Shown piece after piece: positions 35,713-47,029 of a DNA stretch of 64,000 nt. Numbering within the stretch: the stretch's first letter is position 1; each line of letters starts with the position of its first letter. The stretch is from Myxocyprinus asiaticus (lineage: Eukaryota; Chordata; Actinopteri; Cypriniformes; Catostomidae). The notes under the pieces were generated by a model that did not search any database, was not told where the DNA came from, and saw nothing but the letters and a program-made list of their open reading frames with translations. The stretch covers positions 16,687,501-16,751,500 of the forward strand of contig NC_059382.1 in NCBI RefSeq assembly GCF_019703515.2, in the 5' to 3' direction. The translations under genes were made by a program, and so were the position numbers.

Positions 35713-37335
35713 TACAGTGCATCCGGAAAGTATTCACAGTGCTTCACTTTTTCCACATTTTGTTATGTTACAGCCTTATTCCAAAATGGATTAAATTCAT
35801 TATTTTCCTCAAAGTTCTACAAACAATACCCCATAATGACAACGTGAGAGAAATTTGTTTGAAATCTTTGCAAATTTATTAAAAATAAAAAACGAAAAAA
35901 ATCACATGTACATAAGTATTCACAGCCTTTGCCATGACACTCAAAATTGAGCTCAGGTGCATCCTGTTTCCACTGATCATCCTTGAGATGTTTCTGCAAC
36001 TTGATTGGAGTCCACCTGTGGTAAATTCAGTTGATTGGACATGATTTGGAAAGGCACACATCTGTCTATATAAGGTCCCACAGTTAACAGTGCATGTCAG
36101 AGCGCAAACCAAGCCATGAAGTCCAAGGAATTGTCTGTAGACCTCCGAGACAGGATTGTATCGAGGCACAGATCTGGGGAAGGGTACAGAAAAATGTCTG
36201 CAGCATTGAAGGTCCCAATGAGCACAGTGGCCTCCATCATCCGTAAATGGAAGAAGTTTGGAACCACCAGAACTCTTCCTAGAGCTGGCCGCCCGGCCAA
36301 ACTGAGTGATCGGGGGAGAAGCGCCTTAATCAGGGAGGTGACCAAGAACCCGATGGTCACTCTGACAGAGCTCCAGTGTTTCTCTGTGGAGAGAGGAGAA
36401 CCTTCCAGAAAGAACAACCATCTCTGCAGCACTCCACCAATCAGGCCTGTATGGTAGAGTGGCCAGACGGAAGCCACTCCTCAGTGAAAGGCACATGACA
36501 GCCCGCCTGGAGTTTGCCAAAAGGCACCTGAATGACTCTCAGACCATGAGAAACAAAGATTGAACTCTTTGGCCTGAATGGCAAGCATCATGTCTGGAGA
36601 AAACCAGGCACCGCTCATCACCTGGCCACTACCATCACTACAGTGAAGCATGGTGGTGGCAGCATCATGCTGTGGGGATGTTTTTTAGTGGCAGGAACTG
36701 GAAGACTAGTCAGGATCGAGGGAAAGATGAATGCAGCAATGTACAGAGACATCCTTGATGAAAACCTGCTCCAGAGCGCTCTGGACCCCAGACTGGGGCG
36801 AAGGTTCATCTTCCAACAGGACAACGTCCCTAAGCACACAGCCAAGATAACAAAGGAGTGGCTATGGGACAACTCAGTGAATGTCCTTGAGTGGCCCAGC
36901 CAGAGCCCAGACTTGAACCCGATTGAACATCTCTTGGGAAATTTGAAAATGGCTGTGCACCGACGCTCCCCATCCAACCTGATGGAGCTTGAGAGGTCCT
37001 GCAAAGAAGAATGGGAGAAACTGCCCAAAAATAGGTGTGCCAAGCTTGTAGCGTCATACTCAAAAAGACTTGAGGCTGTAATTGGTGCCAAAGGTGCTTC
37101 AACAAAGTATTGAGCAATGGCTGTGAATACGTGTGATTTTTTTTTTTTTTTTTTCGTTTTTTATTTTTAATAAATTTGCAAAGATTTCAAACAAACTTCT
37201 TTCACGTTGTCATTATGGGGTACTGTTTGTAGAATTTGAGGAAAATAATGAATTTAATCCATTTTGGAATAAGGCTGTAACATAACAAAATGTGGAAAAA
37301 GCGAAGCACTGTGAATACTTTCCGGATGCACTGTA
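35713..37335 (+). mobile_element. Full-length Tc1-like transposon with long TIRs
   Basis: Flanked by TA at 35713-35714 and 37334-37335. The ends 'cagtgcatccggaaagtatt' and 'aatactttccggatgcactg' begin inverted repeats that continue for about 170-200 bp, through 'aaaatggattaaattcat' and 'ataccccataatgacaac'. At about 1.62 kb and with a transposase gene between the TIRs it is structurally complete, and it lies cleanly inside the family-2 repeat. This is a common fish Tc1 type. Confidence 0.95.
36116..37113 (+). pseudogene. Tc1 transposase (DD34E type), first catalytic Asp deleted
   Basis: The start ATG at 36116 opens 'MKSKELSVDLRDRIVSRH', with the paired HTH DNA-binding domain and 'PRAGRPAKLSDRG', a GRPR-like motif. 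The frame shifts near 36385-36400 and stops at 36457; the middle (36460-36640) is broken by stops. At 36546-36560 the text runs from 'catgagaaac' straight into 'aaagattgaactc', where family members have a block encoding 'WSDET'; about 20 bp including the first catalytic Asp are lost. The last frame (36643-37113) keeps 'FQQDNVPKHTAKI' and 'SPDLNPIEHLL', with 34 residues between Asp and Glu. Inactive. Confidence 0.9.
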
Positions 37336-37585
37336 TACAACTTAACAGGTCAAATAATACATGAGTTTTGACAGAAGAAATAATGTAAGTGCCTAAAAAA
37401 TTATAAGCTTCACTTTTCTGCTTTTAAACCTTCCAAAAACTGGCCCCATTCACTGTCACCTCGATTTTTTTTTCTTTTTTTTTAAGAAAAGGAAGGACCA
37501 GTCGAAATACATTTTTGTAGTAATCAACATTGACACAAATGCTGTCGATTAAGCTTGACTTGTATTGAATGCGGAATATTCCTTT

Positions 37586-38897
37586 AACTATCCCTGTGCG
37601 ACTTGAGTCCAGCTCTCACTTTCCATATTTGCACTATGAGAATTAACCTCTCAAAAAAAGGCACTTTAGACACAACTGCTGCTCAAAATAAGATAGCGTT
37701 TCACCAGATTTAACAGACACAGGAGAAGATAGTCTGTAGGTCAGGAAGAGTTCTGTGCACAGGAAACAGCATCAGCATGACTCACTCCAACTGCTGGAGG
37801 TGAAAGCTAGAGAGATGGGTATCGGTGGGCAGGGAGTTATCATCACTCTGTTGCCGTGGTTACCGCTGCTCGTCAGCACTCGCAACATGCGCATACACGA
37901 GTGTACACACACAAACACAGCCCCCGTGTGGGAACGGCTCTTGCGCGTGCTTTTGAGGTTTGTGATGTCCACAGCTATGTTGAGTGAATTTTTCTCAGAA
38001 TGGGAAGTGCGATAACGTGTGCGCGTCCGCCTGAGCCTCATTCAGAGCAATGAGGAACAATGAGTGCCTGAGTAGTTGATGCATAACATGTCCAATTGAC
38101 ATGTTTTTCACAATTTTTCAACATTTTTCTTTTACAAAAATAAATAAGTAAATAAGTAAATAAATTGGTAAGAATTGATGGAAATGTATAAAGAAAAGTG
38201 CATATTGGGGGTCCTGTAATTGGTCATTATATTCTTTCAAGTGTCTTACCATTTTCAATCACCTTTTTGTTTTCCTAGTTCATTTTAAATGGTCCTTTGG
38301 TGTGATTTTTTTTTTTTTTTTTTTTTTAAAGTTCAAATATTTAATTGAGTTTCTCAATTAAAGCTGATGTTTGTTTTTTTTTTTTTGTGTTGTTTTTTTT
38401 TTTTTTTTAATTGTTTTATTTTTTTTGTTTTATCTTAAAACACTTTCTTCTATCCTAGCTTAACAGAGACAACTATAAGTAAAACATAGGTTCACTTTGT
38501 AGGTTCATTGCCCCCAAAAGTTTAACTCTCTGGTTCTATATCAAAACAATGCTGTTTGTTTGATTGTCTCGAACAGCCAGACACAGCAACAGTGAGCGTG
38601 TTTACATGCATGTTCTTGAATCAATAATGGTTAATAAACCGACAACATGTAAGGTTATGTTACATAAGATCACAAACGGTTTAAGCATAAACCGATCGAC
38701 ACAGGTAGATCTTTTCCCATTATCCCCTTTACCGGCTTATCTGATGTGCACAAGTGTTGTGCGCATGACTGTTAATGTTTTGATGTCAAAACCAGGGAAT
38801 AATCAGATTATTTCCAATCTTATGTAAACACGGGTTTCTTATGTTGTTGTTGTTTTTTTAATAGCTGTTTTTATTTTTATCAGCACATTACTGTGCA
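37586..38897. other. No gene seen; T-rich tracts
   Basis: Contains poly-T runs around 38309-38330, 38373-38388 and 38393-38410. The 38560-38835 stretch (e.g. 'aaaccgatcgacac', 'gtttacatgcatg') looks like a decayed repeat related to about 57850-57980, by shared 'gtttacatg' and 'aaccg' motifs only. No recognisable coding sequence. Confidence 0.45.
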
Positions 38898-39463
38898 AAC
38901 ACCGATCAGCCACAATATTAAAATCACCTGCCTAATATTGTGTAGGTCCCCCTCGTGCCGCCAAAACATTGCATTCTGAGATGCTATTCTTCTCACCACA
39001 ATTGTACAGAGTGGTTATCTGAGTTACTGTAGCCTTTGTCAGTTCGAACCAGTCTGGCCATTCTCTGTTGACTTCTCTCATCAACAAGGCGTTTCCATCC
39101 ACAGAACTGCCCCTCACTGGATGTTTTTTTCTTTTTGGCACCATTCTGAGGAAATTCTAGAGACTGTTGTGGATGAAAATCCCAGGAGATCAGCAGTTAC
39201 AGAAATACTCAAACCAGCCCATCTGGCACCAACCATCATGCCACGGTCCAAATCACTGAGATCACATTTTTCCCCATTCTGATGGTTGATGTGAACATTA
39301 ACTGAAGCTCCTGACCCGTATCTGCTTGATTTTATGCACTGCGCTGCTGCCACACGACTGGCTGATTAGATAATTGCATGGATGATTTTGGTGCCAGATG
39401 GGCTGGTTTGAGTATTTCTACAATATAAGGCACTTGGTTTTAGTGTTGTGGCTGATCAGTGTA
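38898..39463 (-). mobile_element. Internally deleted Tc1-like element with 'cactgatcagccacaa' ends
   Basis: The left end 'caccgatcagccacaatatt' and the right end 'ttgtggctgatcagtgta' are inverted, total about 566 bp. The body is the 5' part of the same transposase gene as at 13741, on the minus strand, but these termini differ from the 'tacactcaccgagcac' type. Near the right end, 39391-39419 repeats part of the body (39204-39232) in inverted orientation. Confidence 0.85.
38932..39353 (-). pseudogene. Tc1-like transposase N-terminus (truncated, frameshifted)
   Basis: The frame 39353-39114 holds the HTH: 'KCDLSDLDRGMMVGARWAG' and 'SISVTADLLGFSSTTVSRI'. The overlapping frame 39144-38932 continues the gene ('DGNALLMREVNREWPDWFEL', 'TKATVTQITTLYNCG') after a +1 shift at the A-rich stretch. 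It then ends abruptly in the terminus; the DDE domain is absent. As at 13741, the native start is one base out of frame with the HTH. Confidence 0.85.
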
Positions 39464-40577
39464 TAAATGCACTGAGTGGCTCAACCAATGGCATGAGTTT
39501 GGGGACTATTAGAACTATCTGTTAGTTTAACCGATGACAGACAGAGAGTATTCGGGAAAGCTGTTTGCAAAAATGAACACTGTTTTCAATTCCATTTGGA
39601 ACATTAATGGTGCAGAAATTACACACTTCAGCTTTAATATGAGTTTAGAAAAGCTGCATGCAGATTAATTGGAAAATAATTCGCAGAGAAATGCTGTTTA
39701 AAATAGTATTAGAAGGAGTATGGCATGTCAAATAGCAATTTCCAAAAAGTATTTGAAGTCAGCTACCCAGTGGCTCTCTGAGCTCTGCTGGGGAATGAGC
39801 AGGTGACTCATTTGACAAACAACCTGCAGCTCGGAACTAACAAAGTCTTAAAGTATACAGCCCACTTATGTGTTTATAATATGGAGAAACACTGTTATCT
39901 CTTTGTTAGTAGTTTCAGTGATTTATGGCTGTTGAATAGGTGCTACTGTACCCAGCCAGAGCACTTACCACACTGTAATCATCTGTCCTGTGCCGCAGCC
40001 ATTATAAACCTGGGTACATCCTGAATACCACTTACACTGTGGCTGCCATTAGTCATTAATGTACTGCAGGGGCACCTGACTACTGTCTCTGAAAGCTCTG
40101 CCACTTTTGGCAAGAATGTAGTGCCCACTTCTTCTCCTGGGTTTATAAGGAAAGCCTGACACTGATGAGGAGCGTGAGGGTGGTCTGACCATTAAACAGA
40201 GCGCAAACAGTGCTCAGAGACTCTGCTTTATTCCACAGGGCTAAGTACTACTGCAGGATCTACTACTGAGAACCACACTTGTGATATATTTCACATGTGG
40301 AATAGTGCTTATGTATAGGATTTTAACATGCAGTCAGGAATATGACCTCCATGCTTTTGTTTTTGAACTATTCTTTGTATTTTTGCATCATTAATTTTTG
40401 ATAGGAGAAAATTAGAGAAGTGTCACAAATGACACTGTGTCATCTTGTGTATGGATTTTCATGGAAAATGTGTATACGGAAGTATTTGCTGTTTTTCAGC
40501 TGACGGAAGTGACGTTTCAAATGTATGCAATGTGTTGCTGCTAGCTTTAGTGTGTTAGCTTATCTCAGTCCAACACA
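39464..40577. other. No gene seen
   Basis: Mixed-composition sequence; 40080-40270 is less repetitive and has a TATA-like 'tttataagg' at 40143, but no exon or motif I can support. Confidence 0.4.
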
Positions 40578-41818
40578 TACACTGGTGGCCAATAGTTTGG
40601 AATAATGTACAGATTTTGCTCTTATGGAAAGAAATTGGTACTTTTATTCACGAAAGTGGCATTCATCTGATCACAGTGTATAGTCAGGACATTAATAACG
40701 TGAAAAATTACTATTACAATTTGAAAAAAATGTTCAGAACTTCTTAAACTACTTCAAAGAGTTCTCATCAAAAAATTATCCACGTGCAGCAATGACAGCT
40801 TTGCAGATCCTTGGCATTCTAGCTATCAGTTTGTACAGATACTCAGGTGACATTTCACCCCACACTTCCTGTAGCACTTGCCATAGATGTAGTCTTGTCG
40901 GGCACATCTCACGCACCTTACAGTCTAGCTGATCCCACAAAAGCTCAATGGGGTTAAGATCCATAACACTCTTTTCCAATTATCTGTTATCCAGTGTCTG
41001 TGTTTCTTTGCCCACTCTAACCTTTTCTTTTTATTTTTCTGTTTCAAAAGTGGCTTTTTCTTTGCAATTCTTCCCATTAGGCCTGCACCCATGAGTCTTC
41101 TCTTTACTGTTGTACATGAAACTGGTGTTGAGCGGGTAGAATTCAATGAAGCTGTCAGCTGAGGACATGTGAGGCGTCTATTATAACTATATATAACTAG
41201 AAACTCTGATGTACTTATCCTCTTGTTTAGTTATACATCTGGCCTTCCACATCTCTTTCTGTCCCTGATAGAGCCAGTTGTCCTTTGTCTTTGAAGAATA
41301 TGGGAACAACTTTGTATGAAATCTTCATTTTCTTTTTTTTTTTTGGCAGTTTCAAGCATTGTATAGCCTTCATTCCTCAAAACAATGACTGACTGACGAG
41401 TTTCTAGAGAAAGCTGTTTCTTTTTTGTTGTTGCCATTTTTGACCTAATATTGGCCTTAAGACATGCCAGTCTATTGCATACTGTGGCAAACACAAAGAC
41501 AATGTTAAGCTTCATTTAATGAACCAAATAGCTTTCAGCAGTGTTTGATATAATGGCAAGAGATTTTTTAGTACCAAATTATCAATTTAGCATGATTACT
41601 CAAGGATAAGGTGTTGGAGTGATGACTGCTGGAAATGGAACCTGTCTAGATTTGATAAATGACTTTTTTCAAATAGTGATGGTGCTGTTTTTTTACATCA
41701 GTAATGTCCTGACTTTACTTTGTAATCGGTTGAATGCCACTTTTGTGAATTAATGTATCAATTTCCTTCCGAAACAGAACAATCTGTACATTATTCCAAA
41801 ATTTTGGCCGCCAGTGTA
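40578..41818 (-). mobile_element. Tc1-like element with about 110-bp TIRs
   Basis: The ends 'tacactggtggccaatag' and the complement of 'ttggccgccagtgta' start inverted repeats that continue through 'ggaataatgtacagatt', 'aagtggcattca' and 'gtcaggacatta', about 110 bp at each side. The element is 1241 bp including border TAs. The transposase lies on the minus strand. Confidence 0.9.
40776..41437 (-). pseudogene. Tc1-like transposase with deleted catalytic core
   Basis: The probable start is at 41437: 'MATTKKKQLSLETRQSVIVL' then 'RNEGYTMLETAKK', followed by 'TGSIRDRKRCGRPDV', the GRPR-like region. After a broken segment, 41146-40925 gives 'VKRRLMGAGLMGRIAKKKP' and 'EWAKKHRHWITDNWKRVLW'. It jumps there directly to 'MDLNPIELLWDQLDCKV' (about 40960). 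The region that would hold the first two catalytic aspartates is deleted; only the Glu block and the C-terminus ('LIARMPRICKAVIAARG') remain. Confidence 0.9.
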
Positions 41819-42342
41819 TGTCATATAATAACGTATATATTCACACAGCATGGGGTGACGATAAAGCATTCAACTCACCTTTGCAAGGTGCCATCTCCAC
41901 AGAATGTTCACTAGTTGCCACATTAACCATTACAAATGTTTTATAGTTATATTAAATTATATGATCACTTATTTTACACTGTATTTAATGAAAATTCCTT
42001 ATAAGATATCTTAAAGCTGAGAATATTTACTATTGATAAGGCTGTTGGTAGATTTTGGAACTGGCACAATGGAGAACTACAACTTCAAGTTAATTCACTG
42101 CAATTATTATTATTTTTTTCTTGTAGTTTTTCAGTAAAAATATCTAAACATTCTTAAAACAAGATAAATTTACTTGAGAAGCGATATGGCATGTCTTGTT
42201 CTTAGAGAAATCTAACCAAATTTAGTAACATTTAGTAACAAAATGTTTGTAGATTAATCGGCCCGACTGATGTATTGGTCTTTGGGTTCTTAAATTTACA
42301 GGCCCAGGGCAAAAATATCATCGTGACTCCCTTGGGCCCTAT
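41819..42342. other. Decayed hAT-family interior; no gene
   Basis: 42120-42200 ('gtaaaaatatctaaac', 'cttaaaacaagataaatt') matches the interior of the 56 kb hAT-type element. The rest is unrecognised. Confidence 0.45.
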
Positions 42343-42350
42343 GTGTAGGC

Positions 42351-43289
42351 CAGTAGCGTAGCCACGATTGTGACAAGGTGTACATATGCCACCCAAAACG
42401 TCAGCTTGCACACCAAAAGAAAAATTAAGTAATCGATTGCAGTGACTATAATAATTCCACAGAGTAACAGAGGTCTTCTCAGATTACACGCACGTTCTCA
42501 CAACAGATGCGGAGCGTGAGACTGAGGAAAAAAGCATGGACTTCAAATTAAGAAAGTTTATGCTACTGAGTTCGATTTTCTGCATCATTATTCATAATTA
42601 TATGTCCCAATATGAGAAAAATAAGTTAATTGTTGTTCTTTGCCTCCCCAATAATGATATATTATGTATTTTATGGAATATTTGGAGAATAAACACGAAA
42701 GGTACAGTTACGTGCCTTAACTCATGATGTTTGTTCATAACACGTGTTATAGGCTTACGCCATTAAGCTGTTAATTCTGTGACCCTGCTTGATGTAAAAT
42801 ATATTTTTTCTTTATATTTCAATTATTAGTTAAATACAGTTCCTCTGAGATTAGGCTATATTAAAGTGTATTAAGCATATTCAGTGGTCTACTTACCGTC
42901 TGTTTGTTAGTTTGTAAAGTCAGACAAGATGTTATCATCCTTTTTGTAATGGCACAATAATTAATGTAAAATTAGTATTATATTTTTGGTTATTTACATT
43001 TGCCATCACACATGTACCAAATCTCCCTGCTCTCCCTAAAAATATTTTGGAAAATTATTCTGAACCATTCCAAAATAATTAAATCGAATTTTATGACAAA
43101 ATATAAGTCCTAATATTTAGATACATTAACAGGCTTACCTACTCCATTGATAAAATTACCATTCATTTGTTTACTTAAGTCATTATAACGTAACACATGG
43201 CAAAAAAGTATTTAACAGAAAATAAATTAAAATGCTACACCAAGTTTTCCCTTGACACACCCAAAGCCTTGTTTCTGGCTACGCCACTG
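42351..43289. mobile_element. Non-autonomous hAT element with perfect 8-bp target duplication
   Basis: The ends 'cagtagcgtagcca' and 'tggctacgccactg' are inverted (one mismatch). They are flanked by identical 'gtgtaggc' at 42343-42350 and 43290-43297, the 8-bp duplication expected of hAT transposition. The 939-bp interior has only short frames (e.g. 42536-42727), none resembling a transposase. Confidence 0.9.
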
Positions 43290-43297
43290 GTGTAGGC

Positions 43298-44228
43298 TAT
43301 GTTATAGAAAATCTTAGTGCCCCCCCACCAATTTAGAAGCAGGCTTTCCAAGTTTGTCACAGTATTCTGTGCATAATATTCATGTTTGCTTATGATGATG
43401 AAGTCAAGTTATGTGAGATGCAAAAATATGGGAGGCTTGAGTGAGAAAAATTCACACAAAATGTATCTGTTATACAGAAGTGCTACAGTTTTGTGCTCCA
43501 CCAGCAGAGGGCAGACACTTCCTTTAGCAGAACAGTCTAGTGCTGAATTTCTAGCTCCGCACCAGACCTCCATGCTTCACCGCTCTGCTGGTTAGAGAAG
43601 CCACTGGTGCATGAGTTTCTGACACATTCATTTAACGCCGTACACTGACACTCAACATGTCTCTCTCTCTTTCTTTCTGTGTCTCACTCTATCCCCCCTC
43701 TCTTTCTTCCTGTGTGTTTAAATGTCTTTGTGGCTGCTGTCTGAATGTGTGGTGGTGACTGTGTCACTGAGCTCTACTGACCAATAGCACAGCTGGATTG
43801 AAGGCCAGTGTGAGCTGAGAGGCCATGAGAAAGATTCAACCCTCCTCACCCTCAAACTCAGCTGCCTTCTGCTACTCTCACTCTGAGCGCTGTTCCGACA
43901 CACACACGCACGCACACCCAGCAATAACATTTAAATGGTAGATTCTTGATATGAACCTTTTCCTCTCTGGCCCACCAGAGTGATTGTGTTTGGTTTTCTT
44001 TTTTCCTACTTTTTCTTTTTAAATGCTTGCCGCTATGCATACACATAAAAAAAAAAAAAAAGAAAGAAAGAAAGAAAAAAGAAAGAAAATGTCCTCTTAT
44101 CACTCTGTTTTAACTAACTGCTTCTGTAACATGTTCCCACTCATTTATGCTGGAAGTCTTTTTTCCTTGCGCTCGCTGCCCTCACTGTCAGTTTGAAATT
44201 AATGTGTGTGTGTATAATGCTTTTGTTG
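43298..44228. other. No gene seen; CTCF-type motif and simple tracts
   Basis: Carries the CTCF-like motif at 43501-43514, a CT-rich tract at 43660-43710 and an A/G-rich tract at 44048-44090. No recognisable coding sequence. Confidence 0.45.
43501..43514 (+). promoter_or_regulatory. CTCF core-type motif
   Basis: 'ccagcagagggcag' fits every position of the vertebrate CTCF core CCASYAGRKGGCRS. By my rough estimate about 0.03 such matches are expected by chance in 64 kb on both strands. It lies in non-TE-like sequence. Binding is inference. Confidence 0.5.
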
Positions 44229-44232
44229 TGAG

Positions 44233-44695
44233 TGGTAACAGTTTACAGTAAGATTATATATGTAAACATTAGATAACACAATAGTTTACATGATCTAACA
44301 ATAAACAATACCCTTATAGAATTTATTAATCAAGGTTAGTGTCTACATATTGGCTATACTGTATATAAGGGATAGTTCTCCCAAAAAATGAAAGTTATGT
44401 AATCATTTACACACCCTCTTGTTATTCCAAACCCGTATGACTTTCATTCTTCCTTAGAAGACATTAGAAAGAATATTGCCTTAGTCACCATTCACTTTTA
44501 TCGCATCTTTTACAATACAGTGCAGTGAATGGTGACTGAGGCATCATGAACTAATATGAACTAACAATGAACAAATGTATATTTCTTAATTAGCATTAAC
44601 CAAATGATACATGCTGGAAAAATTCATTGTCATTGCTAGTTTGTGATACCTAATGCATTAAGTAGTGCTAGAACATATAAAAAACTATTGTAATG
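44233..44695. repeat. 'gtaacactttacaataagg' family copy with nested family-1 repeat
   Basis: 'gtaacagtttacagtaag' at the left, and 'ctaacaataaacaatacc', mirror 'aactaacaatgaacaaatg' at about 44556; the right end near 44690 is decayed. 44366-44550 ('ggatagttctcccaaaaaat', 'cgtatgactttcattctt', 'cagtgaatggtgactgagg') is an inserted family-1 fragment. Confidence 0.6.
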
Positions 44696-44699
44696 TCTG

Positions 44700-45239
44700 T
44701 TTGTGTTATAAAAAGTTTCCTTTTGAGTGTTAGAGTTTCTAGCCAATTATAAGAGTGTGTGCACGGCTGTGCCATGACCTCCGTGTGAACTTTTCACCCA
44801 GTGTGTGCAGTGTGAACTTGCTGCCACAGCAGGCAGAAGTGAAACCTGTGTGTGGGTTTCTGGGCTGCCTGTTGTACCCACACAGCAGTTTGCGCCATAC
44901 GCCGGATCCTGTGATGCAGCTTTCGCTCATTTCTTTTTCTTTCTTTGCCTCTATGTCTTTCTCTCTCTGTATTGTCTTATCTGCTGAGTCTAATGCACAT
45001 CAGGCCAACCGCACCAGCGCACTTACAGACTAACGCGGGCAGGTCGGCACGTACGCACCAGTCTTTAAACACGTAACAGCACCAAGTTACCTGCCTCTGG
45101 CCATTCGCACACACACATCTCACATGCACGTGTGCAAGCTTGCTTGTACTGTACACACTTAGCTCAGAATACAACCGTGAGAAAACTGCATTCTCAACTC
45201 ACATTTGTATTTATATCTGCGACCTAAATGCTTCACTGA
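44700..45239. other. No gene seen
   Basis: Two overlapping plus-strand frames at 44755-45033 are open, but the translations are unrecognised. Confidence 0.4.
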
Positions 45240-45717
45240 TACACTACATGGCCAAAAGAATGTGGACACCCAATATTAATTAACAGGTTTGGTGATTTTA
45301 ACTTCACCCAATAGTAACAGGTGCATAAAATCAAGCATACAACCATGCAATCACCCTAGACTAAAAAATTTCAGTAGAATGGAGCATACTTTTTCTGTTC
45401 CAGAATACAAAGTATTACGATTTTTTTTTCTTTCATTGAACACCTTTGGGATGAGTTGGAATGCCAAATGTGAACCAGACCCCATCGCCCAAAATCAGTG
45501 CTTGATCTCAATTATGCTCTTGTGTCTGAATGGGAGCAAATCCCTGCAGTCATGTTCAAACATCTAGTAGAAAGCTTTCCTTGAAGAGCGGAAGCGGTGA
45601 TAGCATCAAATTAAGGACCCACACCTGATAAAGACCCATTGTTTTGAAATTAAATGTTCAGCAAGCATATATAGTTGTGGTGTTTGGGTGTCCACATGCT
45701 TTTGAATATGTAGTGTA
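45240..45717 (+). mobile_element. Short Tc1/mariner-type element
   Basis: The ends 'tacactacatggccaaaag' and 'cttttgaatatgtagtgta' are inverted, with inner 'tgtggacacc' and 'ggtgtccaca'. The element is 478 bp and keeps only the 3' end of a transposase gene. This terminus type is widespread in fish. Confidence 0.85.
45435..45590 (+). pseudogene. Transposase C-terminal remnant
   Basis: The plus-strand frame reads 'IEHLWDELECQM', a TGA, then 'TRPHRPKSVLDLNYALVSEW' and 'EQIPAVMFKHLVESFP' before a stop. 'IEHLWD' is the block holding the catalytic Glu of Tc1/mariner transposases, and the 'HLVESFP' tail is typical of this group. Everything upstream is deleted. The frame is too short and interrupted for an ORF scan. 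Confidence 0.8.
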
Positions 45718-47029
45718 TGAATGTGTCATTTTTTCTGTTGTGGAAATTTAATTTTAATTTATTTCTTTGTTACTTCTCATTATCTTCAATGTCATATTGC
45801 CATGTGACATTTTAGATGCGTCTTTGCAGGTTTTTTCTTTCTTTCCCATGCATGCTGTATTGGTTCCCATCTTCAGAACTGTCTGTTGTGTCAGCATTTA
45901 ACTTTCACCAGGCCTCTTCTTGCTGTTGAGAATATCAGAGTGTGAGAAAGAGAGAACTTGAGAGTACTAGAGTGAGTAAGCAGGGGGTTTTTTTGTTTTG
46001 TTTTTTTGTTTTGTTTTTTTGTGGCAGAATCTTTTTTTCCCCATAAGATTTTTTTTTCTTTTTCTTTTTTTTTCTTCGTCTTAGTACAAACTTTGATGCA
46101 GAGGACACCAGACTGTGAGTGCTCATATGTGTGTGAGTGAGAGAGAGCGAGAGAGGGAGAGAGAAAAAGAGATAGGGAGGAAGTTTGTTGCTATTCTTTC
46201 TCACTAGTTGAGCTGTGCATGATTCACTGATGAAGTTTCCAGTGTGGGGCCATCACAGAGCTGTTGCCAACATCAATGCACCCCCACCACTCCTTGTGGC
46301 TGTGGGAGTAGAGCATCCTGGGAGACAGCAGGACTGTTTATGTGGGTGGCAGTGCCCAGGACCCAGTTCTATGAGATCTAATGCATGTTATTGAGATCAG
46401 TGTCACCAGAGGGTTTCTGGTTAAGGTTATGAGTGTGTGCATTTGTGTGTCCTGAGCAGGGTTCTTATAGGTTTGAATTGTTTATTTTATTGTCAATTTA
46501 GTTTAGTTTTTTTTGTTTTCATTCTATGAAGGGAGTTCACTAATGCACCTGGTCAAATTGGTGTTAATTTGCCTGCGCTGTCTGTGCCAGTTTAGCGGCT
46601 GATTCACTAAAGGTATTATGCCGATCAGGCAACAGTGCAAACTGTAAAGTGGGGGATGCCGCAGACCACCGCGATCTGGCAAACTCTGTGACTGTACAGC
46701 ATTGCTTCACTACTGTAATCCAAACACATGAATTATCTCTTTAACATGCTGAAAGTGCGCTTGACTACAATGCGCATCAGAATATATGCCAGGTTGTAAC
46801 GCTCTTCACCGTCATTTGATCATTATTTGATGAATTGTTGCTGCCATGATCAAAATAAAATGTACATAAACATCTCTTTTTAATAAAACTCAGTTTATTG
46901 CCTGATTTCCTCAGGCGGTAATAGCGCAATTTTTATTGCAGCGGACAAATAGCACAGAGTTTTGTGAATGAAGCAAAATCTATAATGAGCCTAATTTACA
47001 TAGAAAGGAATGACAATTACCGAATGGAA
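45718..47029. other. No gene seen; one palindromic repeat remnant
   Basis: Homopolymer-rich tracts at 45987-46075. From about 46540 to 46975 inverted words ('gattcactaaa' against 'ttttgtgaatgaa', with GC-richer arms) suggest a decayed TIR element. No recognisable protein. Confidence 0.4.

Larger units (their letters stand above)
35359..37585. repeat. Family-2 long-TIR repeat split by a Tc1 element
   Basis: The left half 35359-35712 ('aattaagctcaatcaacagc', 'ttacagtgaggcacttacaa') and the right half 37336-37585 ('gtaatcaacattgacac', 'gattaagcttgacttg', 'ggaatattcc') are the two arms of the family-2 repeat. The break falls exactly at a TA where the Tc1 element sits. Without the insert it is about 605 bp. 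Confidence 0.8.
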
